Source of the DNA: Tropicimonas marinistellae
GTDB taxonomy: Bacteria > Pseudomonadota > Alphaproteobacteria > Rhodobacterales > Rhodobacteraceae
DNA length: 64,000 bases
Assembly: GCF_001509585.1 (NCBI RefSeq)
Contig: NZ_LNCI01000003.1
Coordinates: 496,001-560,000 of the forward strand
Direction: 5' to 3'
Part shown: one piece after another, positions 44,168-53,217 of the stretch
How positions within the stretch are numbered: the first letter of the stretch is position 1
How the letters are laid out: each line of letters begins with the position of its first letter
Notes under the pieces: generated by a model
Told to the model about the DNA's origin: nothing
What the model saw: the letters and a program-made list of their open reading frames with translations, nothing else
Database searches by the model: none
Translations under genes and position numbers: made by a program

Positions 44168-45154
44168 ATGAAGAACAGAAAGCTGGGCGCGAACGGGTTC
44201 GACGTAAGCGAGGTCGGACTGGGTTGCTGGCAACTCGGGGCTGACTGGGGTTCCGGCGTGGCGCGGGAGATCGGGATGGAAATCCTGACGACGGCAGCCG
44301 CGAACGGTGTAACATTCTTCGACACGGCGGATGTATATGGCGCGGGTCGAAGCGAAGACCTGATCGGGCAATTCCTGAAGCACTGGGACGGTGCGCCGAT
44401 CCGTGTCGCCACCAAGTTCGGCCGGGGCGGGGATGTCTATCCCGACGGCTACACCGAGGAGACGCTGCGACGGGGAGTGGACGCCTCTCGCGAACGGCTC
44501 GGGGTTGAGGCGCTCGACCTCGTGCAGCTTCATTGCATCCCCACCGATGTTATGCGGAATGGCGCGATCTTCGACTGGCTGCGCAAACTCCAGCAGGAGG
44601 GCGCGATCCGCCACTTCGGCGCCAGCGTGGAAACGGTGGAGGAGGGGTTGATCTGCCTTGAGCAGGAGGGACTGCTGTCGCTTCAGGTGATATTCAACCT
44701 GTTCCGGCAAAAGCTGGTAACCGAACTCCTGCCGCAGGCGGAGGCGAAGGGCGTCGGACTCATCGTGCGACTTCCGCTGGCCAGCGGCGTTCTGAGTGGC
44801 AAGTTCACGGCGAACACGACCTTTGCCGAGCAGGACCACCGCAACTACAACCGCGACGGTGCCGCGTTCAACGTGGGCGAGACCTTCGCCGGTATCCCCT
44901 TCGAGAAGGCGGTGGAATTGGCGGATGCGCTCAAGACACATCTGCCGGAGGGGGTGACGCTGGCAAAGATGGCGCAGCGCTGGATCCTCGATCATCCCGC
45001 CGTGTCGACGATCATCCCCGGTGCCAGCGCGCCCGACCAGATCCTGCGCAACGCCGCCGCCTCCGATGTCGCGCCGCTTCCCAAGGCGCTGCGCAAGGAA
45101 CTGGCCGCGTTCTACGCGGCGGAGGTCGAACCGCATATCCGCGGGCCGTACTGA
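44168..45154 (+). CDS. Aldo/keto reductase
   Basis: The 328-residue product has the full catalytic tetrad of the aldo/keto reductase family: Asp and Tyr in FFDTADVYGAGRSEDLIG, Lys in VATKFGRGG and His in LVQLHCIPTD. The C-terminal cofactor-binding region is PAVSTIIPGASAPDQI. NADPH-dependent reduction of an aldehyde is expected. I start at MKNRKLGANGF, six bases after ACGAGG; an ATG six codons earlier is possible. The gene converges on the sulfite reductase flavoprotein gene 70 bp away. Confidence 0.9.
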   Translation: MKNRKLGANGFDVSEVGLGCWQLGADWGSGVAREIGMEILTTAAANGVTFFDTADVYGAGRSEDLIGQFLKHWDGAPIRVATKFGRGGDVYPDGYTEETLRRGVDASRERLGVEALDLVQLHCIPTDVMRNGAIFDWLRKLQQEGAIRHFGASVETVEEGLICLEQEGLLSLQVIFNLFRQKLVTELLPQAEAKGVGLIVRLPLASGVLSGKFTANTTFAEQDHRNYNRDGAAFNVGETFAGIPFEKAVELADALKTHLPEGVTLAKMAQRWILDHPAVSTIIPGASAPDQILRNAAASDVAPLPKALRKELAAFYAAEVEPHIRGPY

Positions 45155-45224
45155 GCGGCGACGCGGGTGCCGTGACACGGTGGTCGGGGGCGGGCGGGGA
45201 ACGCTCGCTCCTCAACCGTTTGGG

Positions 45225-46976
45225 TCAGTACACGTCTCTCTGGTATCGATGCGCCGCGGCGAGCTGTGCCAGCCGCGCCTCGGCCTCCTCCTGCGCGACC
45301 TTGCCGTGGGTTGCGATGATGTCGACCAGCGTGCGCTCCACGTCCGCCGCCATCCGCGTTGCGTCGCCGCAGATGTAGATCGCGGCTCCCTCTTCGAGCC
45401 AGCGGAACACCTCCGCGCCCGCCTGTGCGAGCAGCGTCTGGACATAGACCTTTTCGGTGCCGTCGCGAGACCATGCAAGGCTCGTCCGGGTCAGCAGACC
45501 GCTCTCCTGCCAGGCTTCGATCTGGGCGCGGTAAAGGTAGTCGCAGGCCTCGTGCTGATCGCCGAAGAACAGCCAGTTGCGCCCTGTCGCGCCGCGGGCC
45601 GCGCGTTCCTCCAGGAAGGCACGGAAGGGGGCGATGCCGGTGCCCGGACCGATCATGATCAGCGGCACATCGTCCGCGGGCAGGTGAAAATGCGCAGAGC
45701 ACTGGACGTAGACACCGACCATGCCGCCGAGGGTCAGGCGCTCGCCGAGATAGGTGGAGGCGACGCCTTTGCGGGGCGTGCCATGAAGATCGTAGCGGAC
45801 TTCGCCGATTGTCAGGTGCACCTCGCCGGGATGGGCCTTGGGGCTTGAAGAGATGGAATAAAGCCGGGGCTGCAGCGGGCGCAGGCCGTCGGCCAGTTGC
45901 TGTGCGTCGAGCGCCAGCGCGCCGCCCGTCAGCAGGTCGATGATCTGCGCATCGTCGGGGGCGTCCGCCAGCGACCATGCTTCCAGCGTCTTGGGTGTGA
46001 CTGTCGTCAGGTCCAGCCGCGTCAGCAGCGCCGCGCGCAACCCCGCTGGCCCGGTCTTGAGCTGGACCATCTCCGCGCCGGTCAGCCCGGTCGCGGAAAG
46101 GATCGCCTGCACCTCGGCGGCGTCGTTCACCGGCCAGACACCAAGCGCATCGCCGGCCTCGTAGGCAAGGTCGGCGCCGCCGCCTGCAAGCGACAACTCG
46201 ATATGGTTCACGCATTTCGCGGAGCCGTCGCCACTCAGCCGTTGCGATACCATGAGCGAGGCCATGAACGGGTGTGCCTTGTCGAACGCCGGGCCCGCGT
46301 CCGCGGGCTCCGGGGCGGCCGCGGCTCCTGCGGCTTCCGTGAAGGCGGCGCTGTCGAAGGCGGCGCTTTTCCATGCCGCGAAGTCGTCCTCGAAATCGAG
46401 GTCGCAGCCGACGAATTCGGCAACGCGCGTGGCGCCGAGTTCCGTCAGTCGCGCGTCGATGTCCCGGCCCGCCTTGTTGAAGGCCGCATAGCTGGAATCG
46501 CCCAGGCCACAGACGCTGTAATTCAGCGAGGCGGGCAGGGCGGGGGCATCCTCCGCCATCAGGCTCGCATGGAAAGTCGCCGCGTTGTCGGTGGGATCGC
46601 CCTCGCCAAAGGTGGCGGCGACGATCAACAGGTGGTTGACCGCGGAAAGATCGCTCGGCGCGACGTCGTCGAGGGCCGCAACCGTCGCGTCGAAACCGCG
46701 TGTCTTGGCGTATTTGCGCAGATCCTTCGACAGAGCTTCGCAATTGCCCGATTGCGAGCCGTAGAGGATCGTCAGTGCGGTCCCGGCCTCGGCCTCCCCG
46801 CCCGACGCGGCGGAAGCCGCGATGGCATGCAGCCCCGTCAACAGGCCGTTCAACCACTGCCGTTGCGCAGGGTCAAAGGGCGCGTCATCGGCAATGAACT
46901 GCGGCGCACGGGCCGTTTGCGCCTGACCGATGGCAAGCGCGAGATTGTTGAGAATGTTCGGGTCTTCGGCGCTCAT
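45225..46976 (-). CDS. cysJ: Sulfite reductase flavoprotein (CysJ-like)
   Basis: The 583-residue product has the diflavin reductase layout. Residues about 66-205 form the flavodoxin domain (ILYGSQSGNCEALSKDL, ATFGEGDPTDNA, CGLGDSSYAAFNKAG). The FAD-binding part has RLYSISSSP, and the NADPH part GPGTGIAPFRAFLEERAARGA, with the C terminus RYQRDVY as in CysJ proteins. It passes electrons from NADPH to the siroheme subunit encoded immediately upstream, with 26 bp between them. Length is close to the 599 residues of the E. coli protein. GGAGA seven bases before the ATG fixes the start; the open frame runs on for 189 codons into the neighbour's 3' end. Confidence 0.9.
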   Translation of the reverse strand: MSAEDPNILNNLALAIGQAQTARAPQFIADDAPFDPAQRQWLNGLLTGLHAIAASAASGGEAEAGTALTILYGSQSGNCEALSKDLRKYAKTRGFDATVAALDDVAPSDLSAVNHLLIVAATFGEGDPTDNAATFHASLMAEDAPALPASLNYSVCGLGDSSYAAFNKAGRDIDARLTELGATRVAEFVGCDLDFEDDFAAWKSAAFDSAAFTEAAGAAAAPEPADAGPAFDKAHPFMASLMVSQRLSGDGSAKCVNHIELSLAGGGADLAYEAGDALGVWPVNDAAEVQAILSATGLTGAEMVQLKTGPAGLRAALLTRLDLTTVTPKTLEAWSLADAPDDAQIIDLLTGGALALDAQQLADGLRPLQPRLYSISSSPKAHPGEVHLTIGEVRYDLHGTPRKGVASTYLGERLTLGGMVGVYVQCSAHFHLPADDVPLIMIGPGTGIAPFRAFLEERAARGATGRNWLFFGDQHEACDYLYRAQIEAWQESGLLTRTSLAWSRDGTEKVYVQTLLAQAGAEVFRWLEEGAAIYICGDATRMAADVERTLVDIIATHGKVAQEEAEARLAQLAAAHRYQRDVY

Positions 46977-47002
46977 GGGGCGTCTCCGATGGGAATGTCG
47001 GG

Positions 47003-48745
47003 TCAGGCGGCGGCGGCAGCGGCGGCCGGCAGCAGGCTTTGCAAGCCCGCATCGTCGAGGCTGCGGGTGAAGTCGAGAAAGCTCTGGTCGGGTGCGCGCC
47101 GCGCCAGGTACTGGCCGACCACGTGTTCGAGAAGCGCGAGGATTTCGCCGGCGGCCACCGGCCCGCACAGCGGCCGCGCAAGCCCCTGGTCCTGGTCGGA
47201 CCCGCCGCCGAGCACGATGTTGTATCCCTCGCCGCCGTCCGGCGCGGCGGCTCCGATCAGCCCGATATCGCCGATGTAGTGCTGCGCGCAGGAATTGGCG
47301 CAGCCGGTTGCATGGATGTTGATCGGCTGGTCGAGGGTGAATCGGCTCTCCAGGTGGCGCACGAGCCGCAGCGCATCCTGCTTCGTGTAGGCCGCGGCGA
47401 GCTTGCAGCCCCACCGGCCCGTGCAAGCCACCGCGCCCGCGGCAAATGCCGTGGCCTTGGTAGTCAGCCCAAGCGCTTCGATCTCGGCGCAGGCGGCGTC
47501 CACCGCGTCGTCGGGCACGTGGGCGATCAGCGGGTTTTGCCACACTGTCAGGCGAATGTCGTCGCCTCCGTACTTCTGCGCGATCCGGCCAAGGCCGCGC
47601 ATCTGCTCCGGCGACAAGCGCCCCAGTTCCAACGCCACGCCGATATAATTGAGCCCGTCCTGCTTCTGGCGGTGCACGCCGATATGGCCCTGACGGGCAA
47701 TGGGCGGGCGGGGAGCGTCATGCGTGGCGTCCAGGCGTCGGAGTTGAACGCCGGTGCCGAAGCCGTCGAGCGTTTCCTGTGTCCGGTCGCAGAACCAGTC
47801 GAAGCCCTTGCCGTCGAGCAGATACTTCAACCGCGCCTTTTTCCGGTTGGTCCGGTCGCCGTGTTCGACGAAGACGCGCAGCATTGCCTCGGCCACGTCC
47901 ACCGTCTCCTCGGGGCGGCAGATCAACCCGGTGTCGCGGGCGAAATCCTTGTGCCCGGTGATTCCGCCCAGGTGGATGCGGCACCAGATGCCGGGCTCCG
48001 CGCCCCGATCGTTTTCCCGCACGTCCACGGCAAGGAACCCAATATCGTTTGTGTCGCTCAGGCAGGAGAGCGACCCGGCATTGTCAAAGGAGATGTTGAA
48101 CTTGCGCGGGATGCCCTGCAACTCGCGGGTGCGAAGAATGCGCGTGCTTAGCCGCTTGGCATATTTCTTCAGGTCGATCAGTTCCAGCGGATCGAAACCG
48201 GCGGTGGGCGAGGCGGTCAGGTTTCGCGCCGAATCCGCGCCGGTGCCCTGTGCCGTCAGCCCGACCTCCTGAAGCCGCTCGATGATCGGGATCACGCGTC
48301 CGGGCATGATCTCCCGCATCTGCAGGCTGCCGCGTGTGGTCACATGGGCGTATCCGCCCGCCAGATCCTCCGCGATATCGCCCAGAGCGATCATCTGGTC
48401 GCCGCGCAGGATATTGGCCGGCGCACGCAGGCGCATCATGTAGCCGGGGCTGTTGGGCTCCACGTTGAAAAAGCCAAGGTGCCGCAGCAGGAACTGGTCA
48501 AGCCCCGCGGCCAGGTGACCGTTGGCTTCCCATTCCTCCAGCTTGCGCCACATGTCGAGCGGATGCATTTCGTGCTTGGCGATCTCCTCCTTGCAAAGGT
48601 CTTCCAGTGGCACGCCGTAAACGGTTTCCGCCTCCGCCTGTGTCGTGCCGCCCCCCTGAAAGGCGCGGTGCAGGTTGAGGCGGGAGAGAACGTCGACGAG
48701 GTATTGTTGCTGCTCGGAACTGAAGCCTGCTGGCTGTTCGGACAT
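47003..48745 (-). CDS. Siroheme nitrite/sulfite reductase, NirA-like
   Basis: The 580-residue product is a siroheme/4Fe-4S reductase. The cluster ligands are ACTGRWGCKLA (CX5C) and TGCANSCAQHYIGDIGLIG (CX3C). The spacing and the first motif (C-T-G-x-x-x-C) resemble ferredoxin-type nitrite/sulfite reductases (NirA/NiR) rather than the CysI-type motif. The duplicated N-terminal ferrodoxin-like part has MMRLRAPANILRGDQM and YAHVTTRGSLQMREI. With the CysJ-like gene behind it, assimilatory sulfite reduction is the most likely role. CGGAGGAAGC precedes the ATG. Confidence 0.85.
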   Translation of the reverse strand: MSEQPAGFSSEQQQYLVDVLSRLNLHRAFQGGGTTQAEAETVYGVPLEDLCKEEIAKHEMHPLDMWRKLEEWEANGHLAAGLDQFLLRHLGFFNVEPNSPGYMMRLRAPANILRGDQMIALGDIAEDLAGGYAHVTTRGSLQMREIMPGRVIPIIERLQEVGLTAQGTGADSARNLTASPTAGFDPLELIDLKKYAKRLSTRILRTRELQGIPRKFNISFDNAGSLSCLSDTNDIGFLAVDVRENDRGAEPGIWCRIHLGGITGHKDFARDTGLICRPEETVDVAEAMLRVFVEHGDRTNRKKARLKYLLDGKGFDWFCDRTQETLDGFGTGVQLRRLDATHDAPRPPIARQGHIGVHRQKQDGLNYIGVALELGRLSPEQMRGLGRIAQKYGGDDIRLTVWQNPLIAHVPDDAVDAACAEIEALGLTTKATAFAAGAVACTGRWGCKLAAAYTKQDALRLVRHLESRFTLDQPINIHATGCANSCAQHYIGDIGLIGAAAPDGGEGYNIVLGGGSDQDQGLARPLCGPVAAGEILALLEHVVGQYLARRAPDQSFLDFTRSLDDAGLQSLLPAAAAAAA

Positions 48746-49336
48746 TCGGAGCTTCCTCCGGTGTGGTGATTGCGCGGAACATCGGCCCATGCGGGCCGCT
48801 GGCGGAACTGAATTCGGAGTTGGACGCCGTTGTCCGTGGCAGGCGTAGCAAAGAGCTGCTCTTGCCTTGACGCATTGGACACCGTTGCCCGCGCGCCGGA
48901 AATCGCGCGTCTGCGCGAGTCGTATTTCCTTCGCGATAGCGACCGAACGCGGCGTTGGTCAAGCCTCGGGCCTCGCGTTTTCGCACCTGCAGAAGGATTT
49001 GTCGGTTTCAGGTGAAAAAATAAGCGTCAACGCCCGATCTGCGGAATGGGAAACGTGACTCGGTGCAAAACTGTTCCGCTAATCGTGGGGCAGTGTAGGT
49101 ATTGTAATTCGGACATCTGCCGGAATGAGTTTCACCGGCGGTAGAGGTGGCAATTACACGTCAATATCGCATCCGGATTGATCATGCGGCGAGCTTTTCG
49201 CCAGAACGACGCGCAGACTCCCGTTTGGCTGCCGGTCAAGGGCGTACGTCCCGCATCTCCGAGCGGGAGTGGCGCCACGGCGGCCCCCCCAGCATGTCCT
49301 CTCCGGACAAACAGCAACGGCGCTGTGATTGCTTAC
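48746..49336. other. Intergenic region between nirA-like gene and cynS remnant
   Basis: About 590 bp with no intact gene. It holds the promoter of the minus-strand sulfite reductase operon. Its right end runs into the degenerate cyanase fragment, so part of it may be decayed cynS 5' sequence no longer recognisable by eye. Confidence 0.35.
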
Positions 49337-49486
49337 GGCCTCCCGCTGTGCCGACAGGTCGCCGAATCCGCCGCGCGGAGCCTTCTGACGGATCCCTGCA
49401 TCCAGCGTTTCGACGAGATCGTCGGTGGTTACGGGCCGACTTTGAAGTCACTGATCCACGAGAAATTCGGCGACGGCATCATGTCG
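49337..49486 (+). pseudogene. cynS: Remnant of a cyanase gene (cynS)
   Basis: The translation in one frame reads [18 protein letters not shown], then [17 protein letters not shown]. This matches the catalytic C-terminal domain of cyanase ([35 protein letters not shown]), which forms CO2 and ammonia from cyanate and bicarbonate. The conserved Arg and Glu of the active site are present in RFDEI. Upstream, [13 protein letters not shown] is a weak match to the preceding segment. After DGIMS the homology stops: the AIxFxxD strand and the conserved C-terminal K-FLPY region are missing in all frames, and the N-terminal helical domain is not found. I call it a truncated, non-functional fragment. Confidence 0.7.
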
Positions 49487-49534
49487 AGATATCCGTCACG
49501 CACCTCGCCTGTAACGCGTGGTCGGAGTGCATGC

Positions 49535-49566
49535 GCCCGGCATCCGCCAGGTGTTGGATGCCGGGC
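49535..49566 (-). terminator. Inverted repeat downstream of soxT
   Basis: Perfect 11-bp arms GCCCGGCATCC and GGATGCCGGGC with a 10-nt loop end six bases after the soxT stop on the minus strand. The position fits a terminator; no T-run follows. Confidence 0.5.
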
Positions 49567-49571
49567 CGCAC

Positions 49572-50627
49572 TCAGAGCGGTGCGAAACCGTGGATGAGCT
49601 GGCGCAGGCCGAGCCAGGCGCCGATCATGATCGCCGCCAGCGTGAGCGGGGCGGAGAAGGCCAGCATCGAGAAGGCCGACAGGCCCTGGCCCACCGAACA
49701 GCCGATGGCCACCGCGCCGCCTATGCCCATCAGCGCGCCGCCGAGGATCTGCCGGCGCAGTTCGCGCGGGTCCTCGCAGGCTTCCCAACGGAAATGCCCC
49801 TTGCGCAGGCTGCCGATGCAGGCGCCACAGAGCACGCCCGCAACCGAACCGACGCCGAAATTGAGCTGCATGCCCGAGGCCAACATGATGTAGAGGACCG
49901 TATCCCCAAGCGGTGCCGAGAAGGTATGGCTTTCCACCGGGACCGCCCCGAAACTGCGATGGGCGATATACGTGGTCGCGGCCCAGCCGGAGACGATGCA
50001 GAGGCCCACCACAACGGCCCAGAAGACCGATGTGCGCGCCTTGCGCATCCGGGCGGGCGCAAGCGCTGCCGCGAGGATCGCGGCGCCGATCGCCAGGCCG
50101 ACGATGGCTGGCGCCAGCCCCAGCGGCTCTGCAAGCAGATGGGCAATGCCCGCGGGTGCGTCCGTTCCGATCAAACCCTCGGGAAAGATCACCACGCGCA
50201 TCGCGGCAAAGGGGCCGGAGATCACCGAATAGGCGGCGATGGCCATGACCAGTACGATCACGAAGGCGCGCAGATCGCCGCCGCCAACGCGCGCCAGCAC
50301 GCCGTATCCGCAATTGCCGGCCAGCGCCATGCCATACCCGAAGACCAGCCCGCCGGCGATATGGGCCAGCGGGTTCCAGCCGCGATTGAGATAGAAGCTT
50401 TCCATCGGCTCCAGCAAACCGGCGGCCGCGAGCCCGAACGCGCCGATGACGGCAACGCCCACGGCAATGGCCCACATGCGCAGTCGGATATCGGAATCGC
50501 CGTAGAGCGCATCTTCAATCGCGCCAAGTGTGCAGAAGCGGCCGATGCGTGCAGCCAGCCCCAGGCCGAGCCCCCCAATGAAGCCGAGCATGGCGACAAA
50601 TGTGGCGTCGCCCGGAAAATCGCCCAT
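49572..50627 (-). CDS. soxT: SoxT, YeeE/YedE-family thiosulfate transporter
   Basis: The 351-residue product is a polytopic membrane protein with nine or ten segments and the conserved cysteine-bearing motifs of the YeeE/YedE family: [55 protein letters not shown] and [12 protein letters not shown]. These proteins take up thiosulfate or a related sulfur species. It lies 60 bp behind soxR on the same strand and next to the sox cluster. A GGAGGG site precedes the ATG. Confidence 0.88.
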   Translation of the reverse strand: MGDFPGDATFVAMLGFIGGLGLGLAARIGRFCTLGAIEDALYGDSDIRLRMWAIAVGVAVIGAFGLAAAGLLEPMESFYLNRGWNPLAHIAGGLVFGYGMALAGNCGYGVLARVGGGDLRAFVIVLVMAIAAYSVISGPFAAMRVVIFPEGLIGTDAPAGIAHLLAEPLGLAPAIVGLAIGAAILAAALAPARMRKARTSVFWAVVVGLCIVSGWAATTYIAHRSFGAVPVESHTFSAPLGDTVLYIMLASGMQLNFGVGSVAGVLCGACIGSLRKGHFRWEACEDPRELRRQILGGALMGIGGAVAIGCSVGQGLSAFSMLAFSAPLTLAAIMIGAWLGLRQLIHGFAPL

Positions 50628-50687
50628 TCGCAGCCCTCCCCAGCTGGCTGGCCGGGCAGAGCACGTCAGACGCGCGTCATCTCCGGC

Positions 50688-51041
50688 CTAGCAGGCGTTC
50701 TCGTCCTTGCAGAACAGGTCGTAAACGACCTCGAGTATCTTGCGCGGGCGGTCGTCGGTCAAGGAGTAGTAGATCGTCTTGCCCTCACGGCGCGGTTGCA
50801 CGAGCCCTTCAAGTCGCAGACGCGAGAGTTGTTGGGACACGGCCGCCTGACGCGCCGACAGCAGGTTTTCCAACTCGGTCACGGATTTCTCGCCCGTCAC
50901 CAGATGGCACAAAATCATCAGCCGGCCCTCGTGGCTGATGGCCTTTAGGAAGTTCGATGCCGCCGTCGCCTTTGAGACGATCTGGTCGATCTCCTCTTCG
51001 GTCGTACGGTCGTCGATGACGGGAAGTCCCATGTCGTTCAT
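50688..51041 (-). CDS. soxR: SoxR, ArsR-family repressor of the sox operon
   Basis: The 117-residue product has an ArsR-type winged helix: ASNFLKAISHEGRLMILCHLVTGEKSVTELENLLSARQAAVSQQLSRLRLEGLVQPRREGKTIYYSL. Residues LSARQAAVSQQLSRLR form the recognition helix. It has cysteines at Cys-62 region (LCHL) and near the C terminus (LFCKDENAC), which may sense sulfane sulfur or polysulfide. SoxR represses soxV-W and soxX onwards in related bacteria. The start is uncertain between several near ATGs; I chose MNDMGLP. It lies 169 bp downstream of soxS and 60 bp upstream of soxT. Confidence 0.88.
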   Translation of the reverse strand: MNDMGLPVIDDRTTEEEIDQIVSKATAASNFLKAISHEGRLMILCHLVTGEKSVTELENLLSARQAAVSQQLSRLRLEGLVQPRREGKTIYYSLTDDRPRKILEVVYDLFCKDENAC

Positions 51042-51210
51042 GTCTTTCACATTCGGTTGGCAGCTTCCAAGGTTGCATCCTGAGCGTTGATTTTCAATCC
51101 GTTCAGCGCCTTTTGCACCGCTTAGAGCTGCATGTGGCGGTGCAGAGTCGCTTTTTTCGGCACCGCCGGCAGATTCGTGCGGCGTTGCCCCTGATCCCGG
51201 TGGCGGGCGC

Positions 51211-51597
51211 TTACCCACCGTTCGCCGCGGCGGGCGTATAGCCCGTCTTGTCCTGCAACATCTGTTCAAGAAGTCCCCAGAAGAAATCCTCGCCGGGATA
51301 TCCCTCAAGGCGTGCAAGCTCGGTGTCGGTGTCGTCGACGAGAATAAACGTTGGCGTGAAAACGACCCGGCGCTCCAGCGTGAGCGTCTCTATCTCGTCA
51401 CCGCGCAGATCTACACGTCGCAGTGGCGCATATGCGCCTTCCGACGTCTTCGGGTAGATCGGCCCGATCTCCGCGTTCCACCGCGCACAATAGGCACATC
51501 CGGCCTGCTCGACCATGACCAGCTCTGCCGACAACCCGGGCAGCGCCGACAGGCAAATTGCCAGACTTGCCAAGGGTATACGAAGTGCTCCTATCAT
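51211..51597 (-). CDS. soxS: SoxS, periplasmic thiol-disulfide oxidoreductase
   Basis: The 128-residue product has a signal peptide (MIGALRIPLASLAICLSALPGLSA) and a thioredoxin fold with active-site CAYC (Cys-34, Cys-37). The form LVMVEQAGCAYCARWNAEIGPIYPKT is that of SoxS, which reductively reactivates SoxYZ. An ATG 14 codons upstream exists, but the extra residues would precede the signal peptide. It is divergent from soxV with 79 bp between starts; a candidate SoxR operator lies in that gap. Confidence 0.88.
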   Translation of the reverse strand: MIGALRIPLASLAICLSALPGLSAELVMVEQAGCAYCARWNAEIGPIYPKTSEGAYAPLRRVDLRGDEIETLTLERRVVFTPTFILVDDTDTELARLEGYPGEDFFWGLLEQMLQDKTGYTPAAANGG

Positions 51598-51634
51598 CGG
51601 TGCCACCGGTCTGATTGACGCGCCATGAAAACCT

Positions 51635-51657
51635 AACATAATATGAATGTGTGAATG
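51635..51657. promoter_or_regulatory. Candidate SoxR operator between soxS and soxV
   Basis: AT-rich island in a GC-rich region. It contains CATAATATG (perfect palindrome 51637-51645), ACAT/ATGT arms with a 7-nt spacer (51636-51650), and a direct repeat GAATG-TGT-GAATG. ArsR repressors commonly bind such AT-rich dyads. Position between divergent soxS and soxV is where SoxR binds in related sox clusters. Confidence 0.45.
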
Positions 51658-51676
51658 GGACAAGGGAGGGGAGGAC

Positions 51677-52411
51677 ATGCCCGAAGTCACCTGGGCAGGC
51701 GCCTTCGCGGCGGGCCTGCTGTCTTTCCTGTCGCCCTGTATCCTGCCCATCGTACCCTTTTACCTCAGCTATCTCGCCGGGGTGGGGATGCAACAGATCG
51801 GCGCCGGCGGCGAAGTGCCGGCCGGCGTGCGCCGGCGCGCGGTGCTGTCGGCGATCTTCTTCGCGGCCGGGATCCTGACGATCTTCATGGCGCTCGGCGC
51901 CTCGGCCTCCGCCTTCGGGCAGCTTGTCTATTCCTACATCGGCATCCTGCGGATCGCGGCCGCGGTCCTCATCGTTGCGATGGGGCTGCACTTCCTCGGC
52001 GTCATCCGCATCGGCTTTCTCTATCGCCAGTTCCGGGCAGATGCCGGCGATACGTCCAACGTGTCTTTGTTGGGCGCCTATGTCATCGGGCTGGCCTTCG
52101 CTTTCGGCTGGACGCCCTGCGTCGGACCGGTGCTGGCGGCCATTCTCATGACCGTCGCCGTCGAGGAACAGAGCATGGGGCAGGGGGCGGCAATGCTCTT
52201 CGTCTACGGGCTCGGAATGACGCTGCCCTTCGTCCTGGCGGCCTTTTTCATCGGCCCCTTCATGCGCTGGATGAAGGGGTTTCGGCGGCACCTGCCCAAG
52301 GTCGAGAAGGCCATGGGAGCGCTGCTTATCCTCTTCGGCGTGCTGATCGGCACGGATTCGGTGAACCGGATCGCCGAGTGGATGTTGAATTTCATGCCGG
52401 TGGCCGGCTGA
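51677..52411 (+). CDS. soxV: SoxV, CcdA-like thiol transporter
   Basis: The 244-residue product has six membrane segments in the CcdA/DsbD-beta pattern with the redox pair Cys-21 (FLSPCILPIVPFYLSYLAG) and Cys-148 (GWTPCVGPVLAAIL). It carries reducing equivalents from cytoplasmic thioredoxin to the periplasm for SoxW and the SoxYZ carrier. GGAGG lies directly upstream of the ATG. It is the first gene of the plus-strand sox cluster and is followed by soxW at 31 bp. Confidence 0.93.
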   Translation: MPEVTWAGAFAAGLLSFLSPCILPIVPFYLSYLAGVGMQQIGAGGEVPAGVRRRAVLSAIFFAAGILTIFMALGASASAFGQLVYSYIGILRIAAAVLIVAMGLHFLGVIRIGFLYRQFRADAGDTSNVSLLGAYVIGLAFAFGWTPCVGPVLAAILMTVAVEEQSMGQGAAMLFVYGLGMTLPFVLAAFFIGPFMRWMKGFRRHLPKVEKAMGALLILFGVLIGTDSVNRIAEWMLNFMPVAG

Positions 52412-52442
52412 TGCCGGGGCCGAACCATTTCGGGAGGATTGC

Positions 52443-53015
52443 ATGTTGAAACGATTTCTGGCCGCGATTGCGGCGCTCATTCTAGCGGCACCGCTGGCTC
52501 TGGCCGCCGAGATCGGCGACGACGGGCTGCACAAGGAACCCTGGATGCGCGACACCTTCAAGGATCTTCGCGAGGACCTTGACGAGGCCAATGCCGAGGG
52601 GAAGCGCCTGATGTTGATCTTCGAACAACGCGGCTGCATCTACTGCAAGAAAATGCACGAGGAGGTGTTCTCGCAGCCCGAGGTCTCCGACTACATCACC
52701 GAGCATTTCTTCGTCGTGCAACTCAACATGCACGGGCAAACCGAGGTGACGGATTTCGACGGCGAGGCTTTGTCGGAAACGGCCATGGCCCGCAAATGGG
52801 GGCTCATGTTCACCCCGCTGATTCTTTTCCTGCCCGAAGAGGTGCCGGAAGACACGCCAGCGCACCGGGCGGCGGTGGCGACGATGCCCGGAGCGTTCTC
52901 GAAGCTGACCACGTATGACCTCCTGGTCTGGGTCAATGAGAAGCTCTACGAGGCCAATCCCGACGAGGACTTCCAGCGCTACCATGCTCGGATGATCGCC
53001 GAACGGCGAGGGTAG
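52443..53015 (+). CDS. soxW: SoxW, periplasmic thioredoxin
   Basis: The 190-residue product has a signal peptide (cleavage near ALAAE) and a thioredoxin-like domain with active-site CIYC (Cys-65, Cys-68) in FEQRGCIYCKKMHEEVF. It receives electrons from SoxV in the periplasm. The C-terminal half (WVNEKLYEANPDEDFQRYHARM) is typical of SoxW. It is followed by a 200-bp gap with a candidate SoxR site and then soxX, as in the standard sox order. Confidence 0.92.
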   Translation: MLKRFLAAIAALILAAPLALAAEIGDDGLHKEPWMRDTFKDLREDLDEANAEGKRLMLIFEQRGCIYCKKMHEEVFSQPEVSDYITEHFFVVQLNMHGQTEVTDFDGEALSETAMARKWGLMFTPLILFLPEEVPEDTPAHRAAVATMPGAFSKLTTYDLLVWVNEKLYEANPDEDFQRYHARMIAERRG

Positions 53016-53103
53016 AGCGCCATATTTGTTACGTTTTCTTCGCTCAGATGAAACATTCGGCCGTCGTGCTGGCCCTGTCCGTACGTTTCGTTCGAAGGCA
53101 TGA

Positions 53104-53123
53104 AAATTCAAATAAGCGAATTT
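53104..53123. promoter_or_regulatory. Candidate SoxR operator upstream of soxX
   Basis: Perfect inverted repeat AAATTC-N8-GAATTT in the AT-rich part of the soxW-soxX gap, about 95 bp before the soxX ATG. TTGTTG follows immediately and, 16 bp on, TACGCT, a possible -35/-10 pair. A repressor bound here would block that promoter. Confidence 0.5.
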
Positions 53124-53217
53124 GTTGTTGCACGGAGCGGATTCCGTACGCTACGGTGTGCGGAGCGAACCGAGAAGATATCGCATCTATCGCGAAGGCG
53201 TCGCTACGGGAGGACAT

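Noticed and set aside
46977-47543. N-terminal extension of the CysJ-like frame
   Set aside because: Runs into the siroheme gene in another frame, Arg/Ala-rich, and a strong ribosome binding site precedes MSAEDPN.
49518-50948. Plus-strand frame opposite soxT and soxR
   Set aside because: Arg/Gln/His-rich product without domain features; antisense shadow.
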